Source: an uncultured Pelagibacteraceae bacterium | Lineage (GTDB): Bacteria > Pseudomonadota > Alphaproteobacteria > Pelagibacterales > Pelagibacteraceae | Direction of reading: 5' to 3' | DNA length: 64,000 nucleotides | NCBI GenBank assembly: GCA_902579985.1 | Contig: CACHIV010000004.1 | Location: forward strand, 1 to 64,000 | Made by a program: the position numbers and the translations under genes | In this document: piece after piece, positions 53,648-62,462 of the stretch | Layout: every line of letters begins with the position of its first letter | Position numbering within the stretch: position 1 is the stretch's first letter | Notes under the pieces: model-generated | Told to the model about the DNA's origin: nothing | Database searches by the model: none | The model's input: the letters and a program-made list of their open reading frames with translations, nothing else

Positions 53648-55142
53648 AGAAAATAAAAATTTATCTAGATCAGAACTTATTAGAAATTTTGTTATCACAA
53701 ATCATGAATATTACATTAAAGAATTTAAAAAGATTGGTAGTAAACCATCGTATTCTTTTTCATATAATTTATTTGCATCATTATTAGGACCAATTTGGTT
53801 TGGAATGAGAAATATTTGGAATTATGCTTTAGCCTTTTTAATAGTTGAAACTTTTGCTTTTGTTCAGATTATTAGAGGTTTATTTGGAAATATAACTAAA
53901 GATGCTTTTGAAAAGATCGACAAAATTCAATCAACAATAAATTTTAGAACTCAACAACTTGAAGCTGCAATTAAAAATAATCCAGAAAAAGTTGAAGTTT
54001 ATAAAAGATCAATAAATTCTTTAGAAGAAGCTATGAAAGAGTATGTTTTAGATGTTCAACAAATCGAAGCTTCAGCTATTTGGATAACATTTTTTGGTTT
54101 TGCTTTATTAATTTTTGTTAAGTTAATTCAAGGTATATTGGCAAATACAATTTTAGAAAAAAGATATTCTGAATGGCTTTCAAATAAATCAATCAGTCCT
54201 GGAATGAAAATAAAAAATTTTATATTAAGTGGAATTTTTACTTCAGTAATAATGTTATTTTCGGTAGTTCACTATAGCTTTCCTGGCTTGATGGATATTA
54301 TGAATGATTTTCCAACTCATCCAGAAATTAGACTTACTTCTATAAAATGGGTTGAAACAATATTTGATTATGCAGTTATTAAAGGAGATGCTTTATTTAC
54401 TGCTATTACAATTGGAATTAGATCTGTATTAGACTTTTTAGAGTTGCTTTTTGTAAAAACTCCTTGGATAGTTATTATAACAACTATCGTAGTGCTTACA
54501 GCTTTATCAGCTGGAATTAGAACGGCAATATATTCTGCTGGATTTTTAGCTTACATGGGTTTTCTTGGTTTTTGGGTAAAAGCTATGACTACACTTGCTT
54601 TACTTGGTACAGCAGCAATTTTAAGTATTGTTATTGGAATTCCATTAGGGATTTATTGTGCAAGACGTCAAAGATTTTACTCGATGATAAGACCGATTAT
54701 GGATTTTATGCAAACTATGCCAGCTTTTGTATTTATGATTCCTGTTATTGCTTTTTTTGGAACAGGAAAAGTTGCTGCAGTAATTATTACAATGATTTTT
54801 GGAGGAACCCCTGTGGTTAGATTAACTGTTTTGGGATTAAGGGGTGTACCTGAAACGATAAGAGAAGCAGCAATAGCATATGGTGCATCCAAGTGGTACT
54901 TGTTAAGAAAAGTAGATTTACCTTTGGCTACTCCTTCAATTTTAGCAGGAGTTAACCAGACAGTAATGTTGAGTTTAGCCATGGTAGTAGTTGCATCTTT
55001 AATAGGAGCAAAAGGATTAGGTCAGGATGTACTAGAGGCATTACAATATGCAAATGTTGGACAAGGAATACTTGCTGGTATTGCTATATTATTTGTTGCT
55101 TTGATTTTAGATAGAGTTGTTCAAGGTAAAAAGAGAGTTTAA
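53640..55142 (+). CDS. proW: Glycine betaine-type ABC permease with N-terminal extension
   Basis: A 500-residue permease. The C-terminal half is a usual ProW domain with 'TALSAGIRTAIYSAGFLA', the EAA-like loop 'PETIREAAIAYGASKWYLLRKVDLPLATPS' (in parts) and 'GAKGLGQDVLEAL'. The first 180 residues are unusual: a DUF2628-like start ('YNLFASLLGPIWFGMRNIW'), membrane segments, and a soluble, partly coiled-coil stretch of about 50 residues. I use ATG 53640, with GAAGGA at good spacing; ATG 53634 is two codons earlier. Confidence 0.92.
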   Translation: MNKENKNLSRSELIRNFVITNHEYYIKEFKKIGSKPSYSFSYNLFASLLGPIWFGMRNIWNYALAFLIVETFAFVQIIRGLFGNITKDAFEKIDKIQSTINFRTQQLEAAIKNNPEKVEVYKRSINSLEEAMKEYVLDVQQIEASAIWITFFGFALLIFVKLIQGILANTILEKRYSEWLSNKSISPGMKIKNFILSGIFTSVIMLFSVVHYSFPGLMDIMNDFPTHPEIRLTSIKWVETIFDYAVIKGDALFTAITIGIRSVLDFLELLFVKTPWIVIITTIVVLTALSAGIRTAIYSAGFLAYMGFLGFWVKAMTTLALLGTAAILSIVIGIPLGIYCARRQRFYSMIRPIMDFMQTMPAFVFMIPVIAFFGTGKVAAVIITMIFGGTPVVRLTVLGLRGVPETIREAAIAYGASKWYLLRKVDLPLATPSILAGVNQTVMLSLAMVVVASLIGAKGLGQDVLEALQYANVGQGILAGIAILFVALILDRVVQGKKRV

Positions 55143-55152
55143 TAAAAGTAAC

Positions 55153-55767
55153 ATGTACTATCTAATACTTGGTTTTTTTACCGGTTTAAGTTTAATTTTA
55201 GCAATTGGAGCACAAAATATTTTTGTTATCGAACAAGGTTTAAAAAAACAGTATGTATTTTTAGTTTGTTTAATTTGTTCTATTTCAGATTTAATTCTTA
55301 TATTTTTAGGAATATTTTTATTTGAATATTTTAAAATTTATTTTACAAAAAACGTTGAATTATTTTTAAATATATTACTTTTTATTTTCTTAATTTATTT
55401 TATTTATACTAAAGTTAGATCTTTATATAGAAAAACTGAAATAAATTTTGAAAATAACAACTTATCTTTAAAAAATATAATTACCAAAACTCTAGGTTTT
55501 ACATATTTAAACCCACATGTTTATTCAGATACTGTTTTTTTTTTAGGAAATTTCTCAAAAAATTTTTTAATTTCTAATAAATATTTTTTTGGTATTGGAG
55601 CATCTATTGCATCAATTTTATTTTTTTTTTCATTAGGCTATTTAGCTAAATTTTTTTCAAATTACTTAATAACTTCTAAAGTATGGCAAGTCATAAATTT
55701 TTTTATAATTATATTTATGACAGTTTTGTCGAGTTATGTGTTTTTAGATATAATTGATTTAATTTAA
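55153..55767 (+). CDS. LysE/ArgO family amino acid exporter
   Basis: A 204-residue membrane protein with six helices. The start 'GFFTGLSLILAIGAQNIFVIEQGL' (in part) is the LysE signature, and 'TLGFTYLNPHVYSDTVFFLG' is the conserved central element. Relatives export lysine, arginine or related basic amino acids. The ATG at 55153 lies 10 bp after proW. Co-transcription with the betaine transporter is possible. Confidence 0.88.
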   Translation: MYYLILGFFTGLSLILAIGAQNIFVIEQGLKKQYVFLVCLICSISDLILIFLGIFLFEYFKIYFTKNVELFLNILLFIFLIYFIYTKVRSLYRKTEINFENNNLSLKNIITKTLGFTYLNPHVYSDTVFFLGNFSKNFLISNKYFFGIGASIASILFFFSLGYLAKFFSNYLITSKVWQVINFFIIIFMTVLSSYVFLDIIDLI

Positions 55768-55846
55768 AAAAAAATCTTATGTGTCAAGATGCTACACCTT
55801 GTTTGCTTGAAAATTTATTAATTATATCTATATGTTTGAATGTGTT

Positions 55847-56269
55847 ATGAAATACTTTTTAATTTTAATTTTATCTCTTTTCTCTTTCACAGCTTATGCT
55901 GCCGATGTAACTGTTGAAATGCTTAATAAATTAGGCAATGAAACAATGGTTTATTCAGAAAAAGTGGTAAGAATTGATGTCGGTAATAAGGTGATTTGGA
56001 AAGCTACTGACAAGGGACACAATGTAGAATTTATAAAAGGCGGTGTTCCTGAAGGTGTTGAAAAATTTAAATCTAAATTTAATCAGGACGTAGAGTACAC
56101 TTTTACAATTCCAGGTATATATGCATACTGGTGTACCCCTCATAAAAATATGGGAATGATTGGGTTTGTGGTAGTAGGTAACGATAAGTCAAATTTAGAA
56201 GCTATAAAAAATTTAAGATTTTCAGCTAGATCAAAAAAAATTGCTCCGGGATTGATTGATTCTCTTTAA
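55847..56269 (+). CDS. Pseudoazurin-like blue copper protein
   Basis: A 140-residue periplasmic cupredoxin with a signal peptide ending 'FTAYA' (about residue 18). The type 1 copper ligands are visible: His58 in 'DKGHNVEFI', Cys96 and His99 in 'YWCTPHKN', and Met104 in 'NMGMIG'; the Cys-x2-His-x4-Met spacing is that of pseudoazurin. It likely shuttles electrons in the periplasm, but its partner is not evident nearby. ATG 55847 gives the cleaner signal peptide; an ATG five codons earlier is possible. Confidence 0.9.
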   Translation: MKYFLILILSLFSFTAYAADVTVEMLNKLGNETMVYSEKVVRIDVGNKVIWKATDKGHNVEFIKGGVPEGVEKFKSKFNQDVEYTFTIPGIYAYWCTPHKNMGMIGFVVVGNDKSNLEAIKNLRFSARSKKIAPGLIDSL

Positions 56270-56271
56270 AA

Positions 56272-57561
56272 TTATTTATTAGAATATCCGTATTTTCTTA
56301 GCCTAACGTCGCCAGTTCTTGCATGAGCTTCCATTCCTTCATATCTTGAAATTCTTGCAGCTGCAGCTCCCACTTCTTTTGTAGATTCTTTAGTCATTCT
56401 TTGAAAACTTAGTGTTTTAATGAATTTACCAACAAATAAACCTCCAGTGTATCTACCAGCACCCTTTGTTGGCAATATATGATTTGTTCCAGAGCATTTA
56501 TCACCATAGGCAACAGTTGTTTCTTCACCTATGAATAAAGATCCATAATTTTTTAATTTTTCATGAAACCACTTTAGATTTTTAGTTTGTACTTCTAAAT
56601 GTTCTGGCGCATATTCATCACTGATCTTGACCATTTCTTCATCTGTATCACAGAGAATTACCTCTCCATAATTTTTCCAAGCCGCCTCGGCACTTATTCT
56701 TGGAACTTCAGGTAAATTTGCAATTAATTCTGGTATTATTTTAATAACTTCATCAGCAACTTTTTTACTAGTTGTAAATAACCAGGCTGGTGAATTATAT
56801 CCATGTTCCGCTTGACCTACTAAATCTACAGCAACAATTTCTGGATCTGCTGTTTCATCAGCAATTACAGCAATTTCAGTTGGGCCAGCAAATAAATCAA
56901 TACCAACTTTTCCAAATAATATTCTTTTTGCTTCAGCTACAAATTGATTTCCTGGACCTACTAAAATATCTGCTGGTGAATTTCCAAACATTCCATATGT
57001 CATTGCAGCAATAGCTGGAACACCACCTAAATTTAAAATAACATCAGCACCACATAGATTGGCTGTATAAACAATAGCAGGATGAGCACCAATACCTTCT
57101 TTTGGCGGACTACAAGCAATAATATTTTTTACACCAGCGACTTTAGCTGTTGTTACACTCATCACTGCAGAGGCTATATGAGCATATCTACCACCTGGAA
57201 TATAACATCCAGCTGTATTAACAGGAATTAACTTTTGCCCTGCATATAATCCTTTTGAAAGCTCAACTTCGAAATCTTGTCCATAATTTTTTAATTGTGC
57301 TTCTGCAAATTTTCTAACCCTGTCATAAGAAAATTTAATATCATCTTTTGTTTTTTGATCTAACGTTTTATTAATTTCTTCAATTTTTTCTTTTGATACA
57401 ATAATTTCACCATCATACTTATCGAATTTTTTTGTAAGTTCTTTACAACCATCTTCTCTTGATTTTTCTAAATCATGTAGAAGATTTTGAACAATTTCTC
57501 TTGTTTTTAAATCATCAGTTGATGAAGTTTTTGGTGATTTTTTTAAGTATTTAATTGCCAT
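56272..57561 (-). CDS. Histidinol dehydrogenase family, HpsN-like
   Basis: A 429-residue HisD-fold dehydrogenase. 'MAIKYLKKS' at the start, 'NTAGCYIPGGRYAHIASAVM' and 'QAEHGYNSPAWLFTT' differ from true HisD, where the last reads like QAEHxxxAQA. They resemble sulfopropanediol 3-dehydrogenase (HpsN), which oxidises (R)-2,3-dihydroxypropanesulfonate to sulfolactate. Catalytic 'APEHLEVQTKN' is conserved. It ends a run with Pta, an Ldh2 enzyme and a TauABC-like transporter, not with his genes. The HpsN assignment is inference. Confidence 0.82.
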   Translation of the reverse strand: MAIKYLKKSPKTSSTDDLKTREIVQNLLHDLEKSREDGCKELTKKFDKYDGEIIVSKEKIEEINKTLDQKTKDDIKFSYDRVRKFAEAQLKNYGQDFEVELSKGLYAGQKLIPVNTAGCYIPGGRYAHIASAVMSVTTAKVAGVKNIIACSPPKEGIGAHPAIVYTANLCGADVILNLGGVPAIAAMTYGMFGNSPADILVGPGNQFVAEAKRILFGKVGIDLFAGPTEIAVIADETADPEIVAVDLVGQAEHGYNSPAWLFTTSKKVADEVIKIIPELIANLPEVPRISAEAAWKNYGEVILCDTDEEMVKISDEYAPEHLEVQTKNLKWFHEKLKNYGSLFIGEETTVAYGDKCSGTNHILPTKGAGRYTGGLFVGKFIKTLSFQRMTKESTKEVGAAAARISRYEGMEAHARTGDVRLRKYGYSNK

Positions 57562-57591
57562 AAAATTTTTTAAGAGTTTTTAAATCATTAA

Positions 57592-58503
57592 TTAGTCTAA
57601 TGCAACTACTGCAGCAGCAATAGAAGCAAGTCTTGCTGGTGCTTCATCAGATCTACTAGTTATTACAACTGGAACTTTTCCACCTATTACAACTCCAGCA
57701 GCACAAGCACCCATAAAATATATCATCATTTTAACTAAAGCATTTCCAGCTTCTACATTTGGAACTAATAATATATCAGCTTGACCAGCAACTGAATTTT
57801 TTATTCCTTTTATAGAGGCTGATTTTTTAGAAATACTATTATCAAATGCAAGTGGTCCAAACACTTCAGCATTAATATTTTCTTTTTTAGCTAATTCAGT
57901 TATTTCTTTTGCATCTATAGAACTTTGCACACTATCAATAACTTCTTCAGTTGCAGACAACACGGATACTTTTGGTTTAGATATTCCAATTCTATGAGAA
58001 AAATCAACAACATTTCTAATGATATGCATTTTAGTTTTAATATTTGGAGAAACATTTAAAGCCCCATCAGTTATTATTAATGGTTTATCATCTTTATTTA
58101 GTGTCATATGCCAGATGTGACTTAATCTGGTTTTTCCAAGTAAATTATATTCTCTTTTCAATACTTCTTTCATTAAAACATCTGTGTGAATATGACCTTT
58201 AACAATAATTCTAACTTTTTTTTTACTTGCTAATTTAGTAGCAATAGCAGCTGTATTATTTTCTATAGGCTCATTTATAATTTCGTAATCTGAAATGTCC
58301 CACTTTAAATCTTCAGCACATTTTAAAATTTCTTTTTCATCTCCGATAAAAACTGGTTCAATTAAATTTTCATTAACTGCATCTTGAACGGAAATCATAG
58401 GCAAAGGTTTACCAGCATTAACTATTGCTGCTTTTACAACTTTTTTTTTATGAGCCACATCTAAAAGGTTGTCAGGGCAAATTATTTCTTTGTTTGATAG
58501 CAT
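57592..58503 (-). CDS. pta: Phosphate acetyl/butyryltransferase
   Basis: A 303-residue PTA_PTB-family enzyme: 'VKAAIVNAGKPLPMISVQDAV' (in part), 'LIEPVFIGDE', 'KGHIHTDVLMKEVL', 'HIWHMTLNKDDKPLIITDGALNV' (in part) and 'GQADILLVPNVEAGNALVKMM' (in part) are its landmarks. It converts acetyl phosphate to acetyl-CoA, or acts on a related acyl group. In taurine and sulfonate catabolism, Pta takes over acetyl phosphate formed by sulfoacetaldehyde acetyltransferase (Xsc). Xsc is not in this window. It lies between the HpsN-like and Ldh2 genes. Confidence 0.9.
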   Translation of the reverse strand: MLSNKEIICPDNLLDVAHKKKVVKAAIVNAGKPLPMISVQDAVNENLIEPVFIGDEKEILKCAEDLKWDISDYEIINEPIENNTAAIATKLASKKKVRIIVKGHIHTDVLMKEVLKREYNLLGKTRLSHIWHMTLNKDDKPLIITDGALNVSPNIKTKMHIIRNVVDFSHRIGISKPKVSVLSATEEVIDSVQSSIDAKEITELAKKENINAEVFGPLAFDNSISKKSASIKGIKNSVAGQADILLVPNVEAGNALVKMMIYFMGACAAGVVIGGKVPVVITSRSDEAPARLASIAAAVVALD

Positions 58504-58507
58504 AAAA

Positions 58508-59515
58508 TTAATTACTAAGATTTTTTAAATCTTTTTTTACTGTCTCTGTAATTTTAATATCCTTTTTTGAATTTGTTTTGAACCTATAAAATTTGTTTTC
58601 TCCAGGATACATAATTTTTTTAATACTTTTAACTTTTGGTAATTTTTTAATTGTTTTAATGTTATTTTTTATTCGATTATTATAATTCTTTACAAATAAA
58701 TTTGTTTTAAATGTGATAAATAAATGTCCAATATTTTGTGGACCAGAAAAATCATCAAAGGGATCTTTAACTCTACCTGCATGATTACTTCCAGTTAATA
58801 CACCACTTAAGATATCAACCATCCATGCTAATCCAGATCCTCTGAAACCTGCTATTGGTAACTGAACTCCCTCTAAAGCTTTTTTTGCATCAATAGTCGG
58901 TTTGCCAAATTTATCTAAAGCAACTCCTTCAGGAATTTTTTTATTATTTCTTGCAGCAACTCTAATTTTTCCTCTATTTATCATAGAAATAGATGTATCT
59001 AAAATAAAAGGAATTTTCGATCCTGTTGGAGTTCCAAAACAAATTGGATTAGTTCCAAATAAACTTTTCGATGCACCATAAGGTGCTACTGCAGGAGGGG
59101 CACTTGTATAAATCATAGTAATTAAATTTTTTTTTACGGCTTGTTCTGCGTAATATCCAGAGAGACCGTAATGACCACTATTTTTTACAGCAACCATTCC
59201 GATCCCAGTTTTTTTTGCATTTTGAATTGATTTTTTTATAGCAATGTCAGCTGCAACAAAACCTATGCTATTGTCTGCATCAATAAGAGAGATAGACTGA
59301 GAAATTTTTTTGATTTTAATTTTAGGTTTTGGATTAATAACCTTTTTTGAAATTCTTTCACAATACATTTTCAGTCTTGATAAACCATGGCCATAGGCAC
59401 CAACATACTCAGCATTTATTATGGCATCAGATGAAATCTTTGCATGAGTTCGGTTTAAACCATGATTTTTAAAAATTTCTGTAATTATCTTTTTTAATTT
59501 TTTTCCATTAGCCAT
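58508..59515 (-). CDS. Ldh2/ComC family NAD(P)-dependent dehydrogenase
   Basis: A 335-residue malate/L-lactate/sulfolactate dehydrogenase-family protein. Landmarks are 'YGHGLSRLKMY', 'SIGFVAADIAI', 'VKNSGHYGLSGYYA' with the catalytic His, 'TSAPPAVAPYGASKSLFGTNPI' (in part) and 'GFRGSGLAWMVDIL'. ComC oxidises sulfolactate to sulfopyruvate; other members use malate, ureidoglycolate or related acids. The neighbouring HpsN-like gene makes a sulfolactate role attractive but unproven. It overlaps the PQQ-type dehydrogenase gene by 22 bp. Confidence 0.88.
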   Translation of the reverse strand: MANGKKLKKIITEIFKNHGLNRTHAKISSDAIINAEYVGAYGHGLSRLKMYCERISKKVINPKPKIKIKKISQSISLIDADNSIGFVAADIAIKKSIQNAKKTGIGMVAVKNSGHYGLSGYYAEQAVKKNLITMIYTSAPPAVAPYGASKSLFGTNPICFGTPTGSKIPFILDTSISMINRGKIRVAARNNKKIPEGVALDKFGKPTIDAKKALEGVQLPIAGFRGSGLAWMVDILSGVLTGSNHAGRVKDPFDDFSGPQNIGHLFITFKTNLFVKNYNNRIKNNIKTIKKLPKVKSIKKIMYPGENKFYRFKTNSKKDIKITETVKKDLKNLSN

Positions 59516-60555
59516 AGTGCTTCATTAGTTAATAAGTATATCTTACCAGTGGTTGGATGAACTTGTATATCTCTAATTCGTCCAATTTGATTTTTAAAAA
59601 CAATGTTCTCTTTGACATCTTTTAGGTTTGAAAAATCAAGGCTTCTTAAAGACATATCTTTTAATGAAGTTATTAAAGCAAATCCATTCCACTCTTTAAA
59701 TTCTTTGCCTTTATAAATTGTAATTGCACTTACAGCTATTGACGGAACCCAATATTTAATCGCTTTTGTAAAACCTGGTTTCCATTTTGGACCAATTTTT
59801 GTTCCACTATAATTTGTTCCACCCCATCCTAATATTTTCCAACCATAATTTTCTCCTTTTTTTACCTCACCAAACCAATCTCCACCTTTCGCACCATGAT
59901 TACTCATATAAATTTTATTATCAAATGGTGATAAAAAAAGACCCTGTGGATTCCTGATGCCAATTTGATAAATTTCAGGTAACCAATTATCTTTACCAGT
60001 AAATTTTGGATTATCTTTTGGAATACTTCCATCTAAATGTATTCGAATAATACTTCCAGGGTGCTTAGTTGGATCTTGAGCAATCATACCTTGACCTCTT
60101 TCTCCTGCTGATGCGTACAAAAAGTTATTTTTAATTACCAACCTTGATCCAAAGTGATATCCAGAGTCAATTGGTGGATTTGCTTGAAATATATTTGAAA
60201 AATATAATTTATTTTTGTTTAGTTTTGCCTTTGCAATAGAAGTACTAGTTTTCCAATCTCCTCTATTTTCAGAGTATGAAATCCATAGATAATCATCTCT
60301 ATACAAAATGTCTAATAAACCGCCCTGTCCATAAACTAGGTAATTTAAATTATGCTCTATATCTGAAATATTTTTGTTAACAATATTAACAATTTTAATT
60401 TTCCCTTCTTTTTCTGTAAGAATAATTTCCTCATTATTAATAAATGTTGATCCCCATGGTTTGTTTAAAGATACAATTTTACTGAATTTGATTTCATCCG
60501 CTTCAGAAGTAGATGAAATAAACAATAAAACAATTATTAACCTTTTCCACGCCAT
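59494..60555 (-). CDS. PQQ-dependent sugar dehydrogenase (Asd/sorbosone type)
   Basis: A 353-residue periplasmic six-bladed beta-propeller of the soluble glucose/sorbosone dehydrogenase family, with a signal peptide of about 19 residues. Conserved parts are 'SLNKPWGSTFINNEEIILTEKEGKIKIV' (in part), 'GGLLDILYRDDYLWISYSE', 'HFGSRLVIKNNFLYASAGERG' (in part), 'QIGIRNPQGLFLSPFDNKIYMSNHGAKGGDWFGEV' (in parts) and 'YGWKILGWGG'. The His in 'SNHGAKGGDE'-like context is kept. Its cofactor would be PQQ. It overlaps both flanking genes, so it belongs to the transporter/dehydrogenase operon. Confidence 0.88.
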   Translation of the reverse strand: MAWKRLIIVLLFISSTSEADEIKFSKIVSLNKPWGSTFINNEEIILTEKEGKIKIVNIVNKNISDIEHNLNYLVYGQGGLLDILYRDDYLWISYSENRGDWKTSTSIAKAKLNKNKLYFSNIFQANPPIDSGYHFGSRLVIKNNFLYASAGERGQGMIAQDPTKHPGSIIRIHLDGSIPKDNPKFTGKDNWLPEIYQIGIRNPQGLFLSPFDNKIYMSNHGAKGGDWFGEVKKGENYGWKILGWGGTNYSGTKIGPKWKPGFTKAIKYWVPSIAVSAITIYKGKEFKEWNGFALITSLKDMSLRSLDFSNLKDVKENIVFKNQIGRIRDIQVHPTTGKIYLLTNEALWLMEKN

Positions 60556-62462
60556 GGAATAGTTTTATCGATTATTTTTCTTAATGTAATGTCGAATAAT
60601 AGTCCCAGCATTCCCATGATAAAAATAGTTATCCAAATAACCTCATACTGAAAGTATTTTTTTGCAACATTTTCCACAAATCCAATTCCTGTTGTTCCTG
60701 CTAAAAATTCTGCAGCTACTAAAGTTCCCCAGCACATACCAACCGCTACTCTAATACCGGTCAGAATTTCAGGTAATGAATTAGGAAATATTACATATCT
60801 AAGTATTTGTTTTTTAGACGCTCCTAATGAATGTGCAGCATGAATTTTTGAAAGTTGAGTACCAGACGCTCCAGCTCTTGCAGAGATTATCATAATTGAT
60901 AATGAAACCATAAATAATAGGAATACTTTTCCTGTATTATCAATTCCTAAAACTGAAATAATTAGTGGAGCCCAAGCTAGAGGTGGAACAGGTCTATACA
61001 ATTCTATTAAAGGGTCAAAGAAACCCTTAGCAAATCTATTAAGACCCATGAATAATCCTAATGGAACACCAATTAATATTCCAAAAACTAAACCTAGAAA
61101 AACTCTTAAAAAGGAATCCCAAATATGTCCATATGGTACTGGCACTTTTAATAATTTAAAGTCGCCTGTTACAACTTTAAGAACTGTACCTTTAAAGTTT
61201 TGTTTTACAATTCCATCTTTAGTGTGAATAGGATATTCCCCTGGTAAAATGTCAGCTATCCAATCAGGTAAAATAAAACCTATCATTTTACTAACATCCA
61301 CCATATCAATCCATAGAAGAGGAATATCTTTATAACCGACACTTGGTTTTGACATTAAAATAAATTTATTAAATGTATCTGAAGGTTTTGGCAGCCATCT
61401 TCCTGAACCTTGTTCTGAACAACTTGGACCACTAGCAACGATTGTTCCTGCAGGAAATAAAAAGATATCAACAAATCTTAATCCACCTTGAGCTTTCTTT
61501 TTTGCATTGTCAAATTTGATGATAGCACTCTGCATTTTATCTAATGCATTTGGGGGATAGATACTTGCAAATTCTATTCTTCTTGCAATTTTAACAATAT
61601 TTTTAGCATATGTTGAGGCAACCTCTTCACTATCGTTCAAGTTTTTTCTATAAAGTTTGATTTCATCTTTAATTTCTTTTATTTTCTTTTTAAATTCTGG
61701 ATTATGGTTACGTAATTTAAAAAATTTATCACTTATTAAGTTTAATTCTTGAGCTGCTGTATGAAATTTTAAACCTCTATCAGTTGCTGGTATCAAAGGC
61801 ACTTCAATTGTATTTTCAATAGTGCCTGATCCGGCATTTACTTTTGTAATACCCCAACCACCTTCTTCATTTACAGCTTTTAGTCTGTCATTAAGCTCTT
61901 GTTCAGTTTCGAAAGGATAATCAACTTTTTGAAAATTTTCAGTTAAAAGATTAATTTGTCCAGTTATATCATTTATTTTTTGTTTAGTTTCGTTTTCAAG
62001 TAAATCTTCATTAGTTAACAATGGAATTAATTGATTAGTTTTATTTATGAAATTAAAAAGAATTGTTTTTTGTTGATTATTAAGTTCTTCCGAATCTCTT
62101 ATTTCTATTGAGATATTCTTAAGATTTTTATTTTCTTGTTTAATTTGAGAAGTACTTTTTAATTCTCTTTCTTCAATAGGAAATTGATATTTTAATCCAA
62201 GTAATGAATCATTTACTTTTGCTACTTGACAAAGTTCATTTGCAGATTTTGGATAAAAGCCTTTTGCAATATCCCACGAATAATATAGCCATATTAAAAG
62301 AATAAAACTGCTTCCAACTATAACCCAGTGAGTACCACCCAATGCTCTTTCAGGGTTTCCAAAAACTGCATCAACTCTTTCGGTTCTAATTAAACGTCTT
62401 CCATAAATAATGCAGCTAATAACCGCAAAAAATATTAAAAAAGTTAATATTTGGGTAAGCAT
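60537..62462 (-). CDS. TauC-type ABC permease with large periplasmic insertion
   Basis: A 641-residue protein. The last 200 residues are an ordinary SsuC/TauC permease: 'RVFLGLVFGILIGVPLGLFMGL', the EAA motif region 'AAHSLGASKKQILRYVIFPNSLPEIL' (in part), and 'GTTGIGFVENVAKKYF'. The preceding 440 residues are unusual: two N-terminal helices at about 5-20 and 45-65, then a soluble, helical, partly coiled-coil region of about 300 residues presumably in the periplasm. Standard TauC has 275 residues. It lies between the ATPase and the PQQ-type dehydrogenase genes. Confidence 0.9.
   Translation of the reverse strand: MLTQILTFLIFFAVISCIIYGRRLIRTERVDAVFGNPERALGGTHWVIVGSSFILLIWLYYSWDIAKGFYPKSANELCQVAKVNDSLLGLKYQFPIEERELKSTSQIKQENKNLKNISIEIRDSEELNNQQKTILFNFINKTNQLIPLLTNEDLLENETKQKINDITGQINLLTENFQKVDYPFETEQELNDRLKAVNEEGGWGITKVNAGSGTIENTIEVPLIPATDRGLKFHTAAQELNLISDKFFKLRNHNPEFKKKIKEIKDEIKLYRKNLNDSEEVASTYAKNIVKIARRIEFASIYPPNALDKMQSAIIKFDNAKKKAQGGLRFVDIFLFPAGTIVASGPSCSEQGSGRWLPKPSDTFNKFILMSKPSVGYKDIPLLWIDMVDVSKMIGFILPDWIADILPGEYPIHTKDGIVKQNFKGTVLKVVTGDFKLLKVPVPYGHIWDSFLRVFLGLVFGILIGVPLGLFMGLNRFAKGFFDPLIELYRPVPPLAWAPLIISVLGIDNTGKVFLLFMVSLSIMIISARAGASGTQLSKIHAAHSLGASKKQILRYVIFPNSLPEILTGIRVAVGMCWGTLVAAEFLAGTTGIGFVENVAKKYFQYEVIWITIFIMGMLGLLFDITLRKIIDKTIPWRGKG

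Noticed and set aside
56272-57561. HisD for histidine biosynthesis
   Set aside because: The substrate-site segments differ from true HisD and resemble HpsN, and the neighbours are a sulfonate-type transporter, Pta and an Ldh2 enzyme rather than his genes. The fold call stands, the pathway does not.
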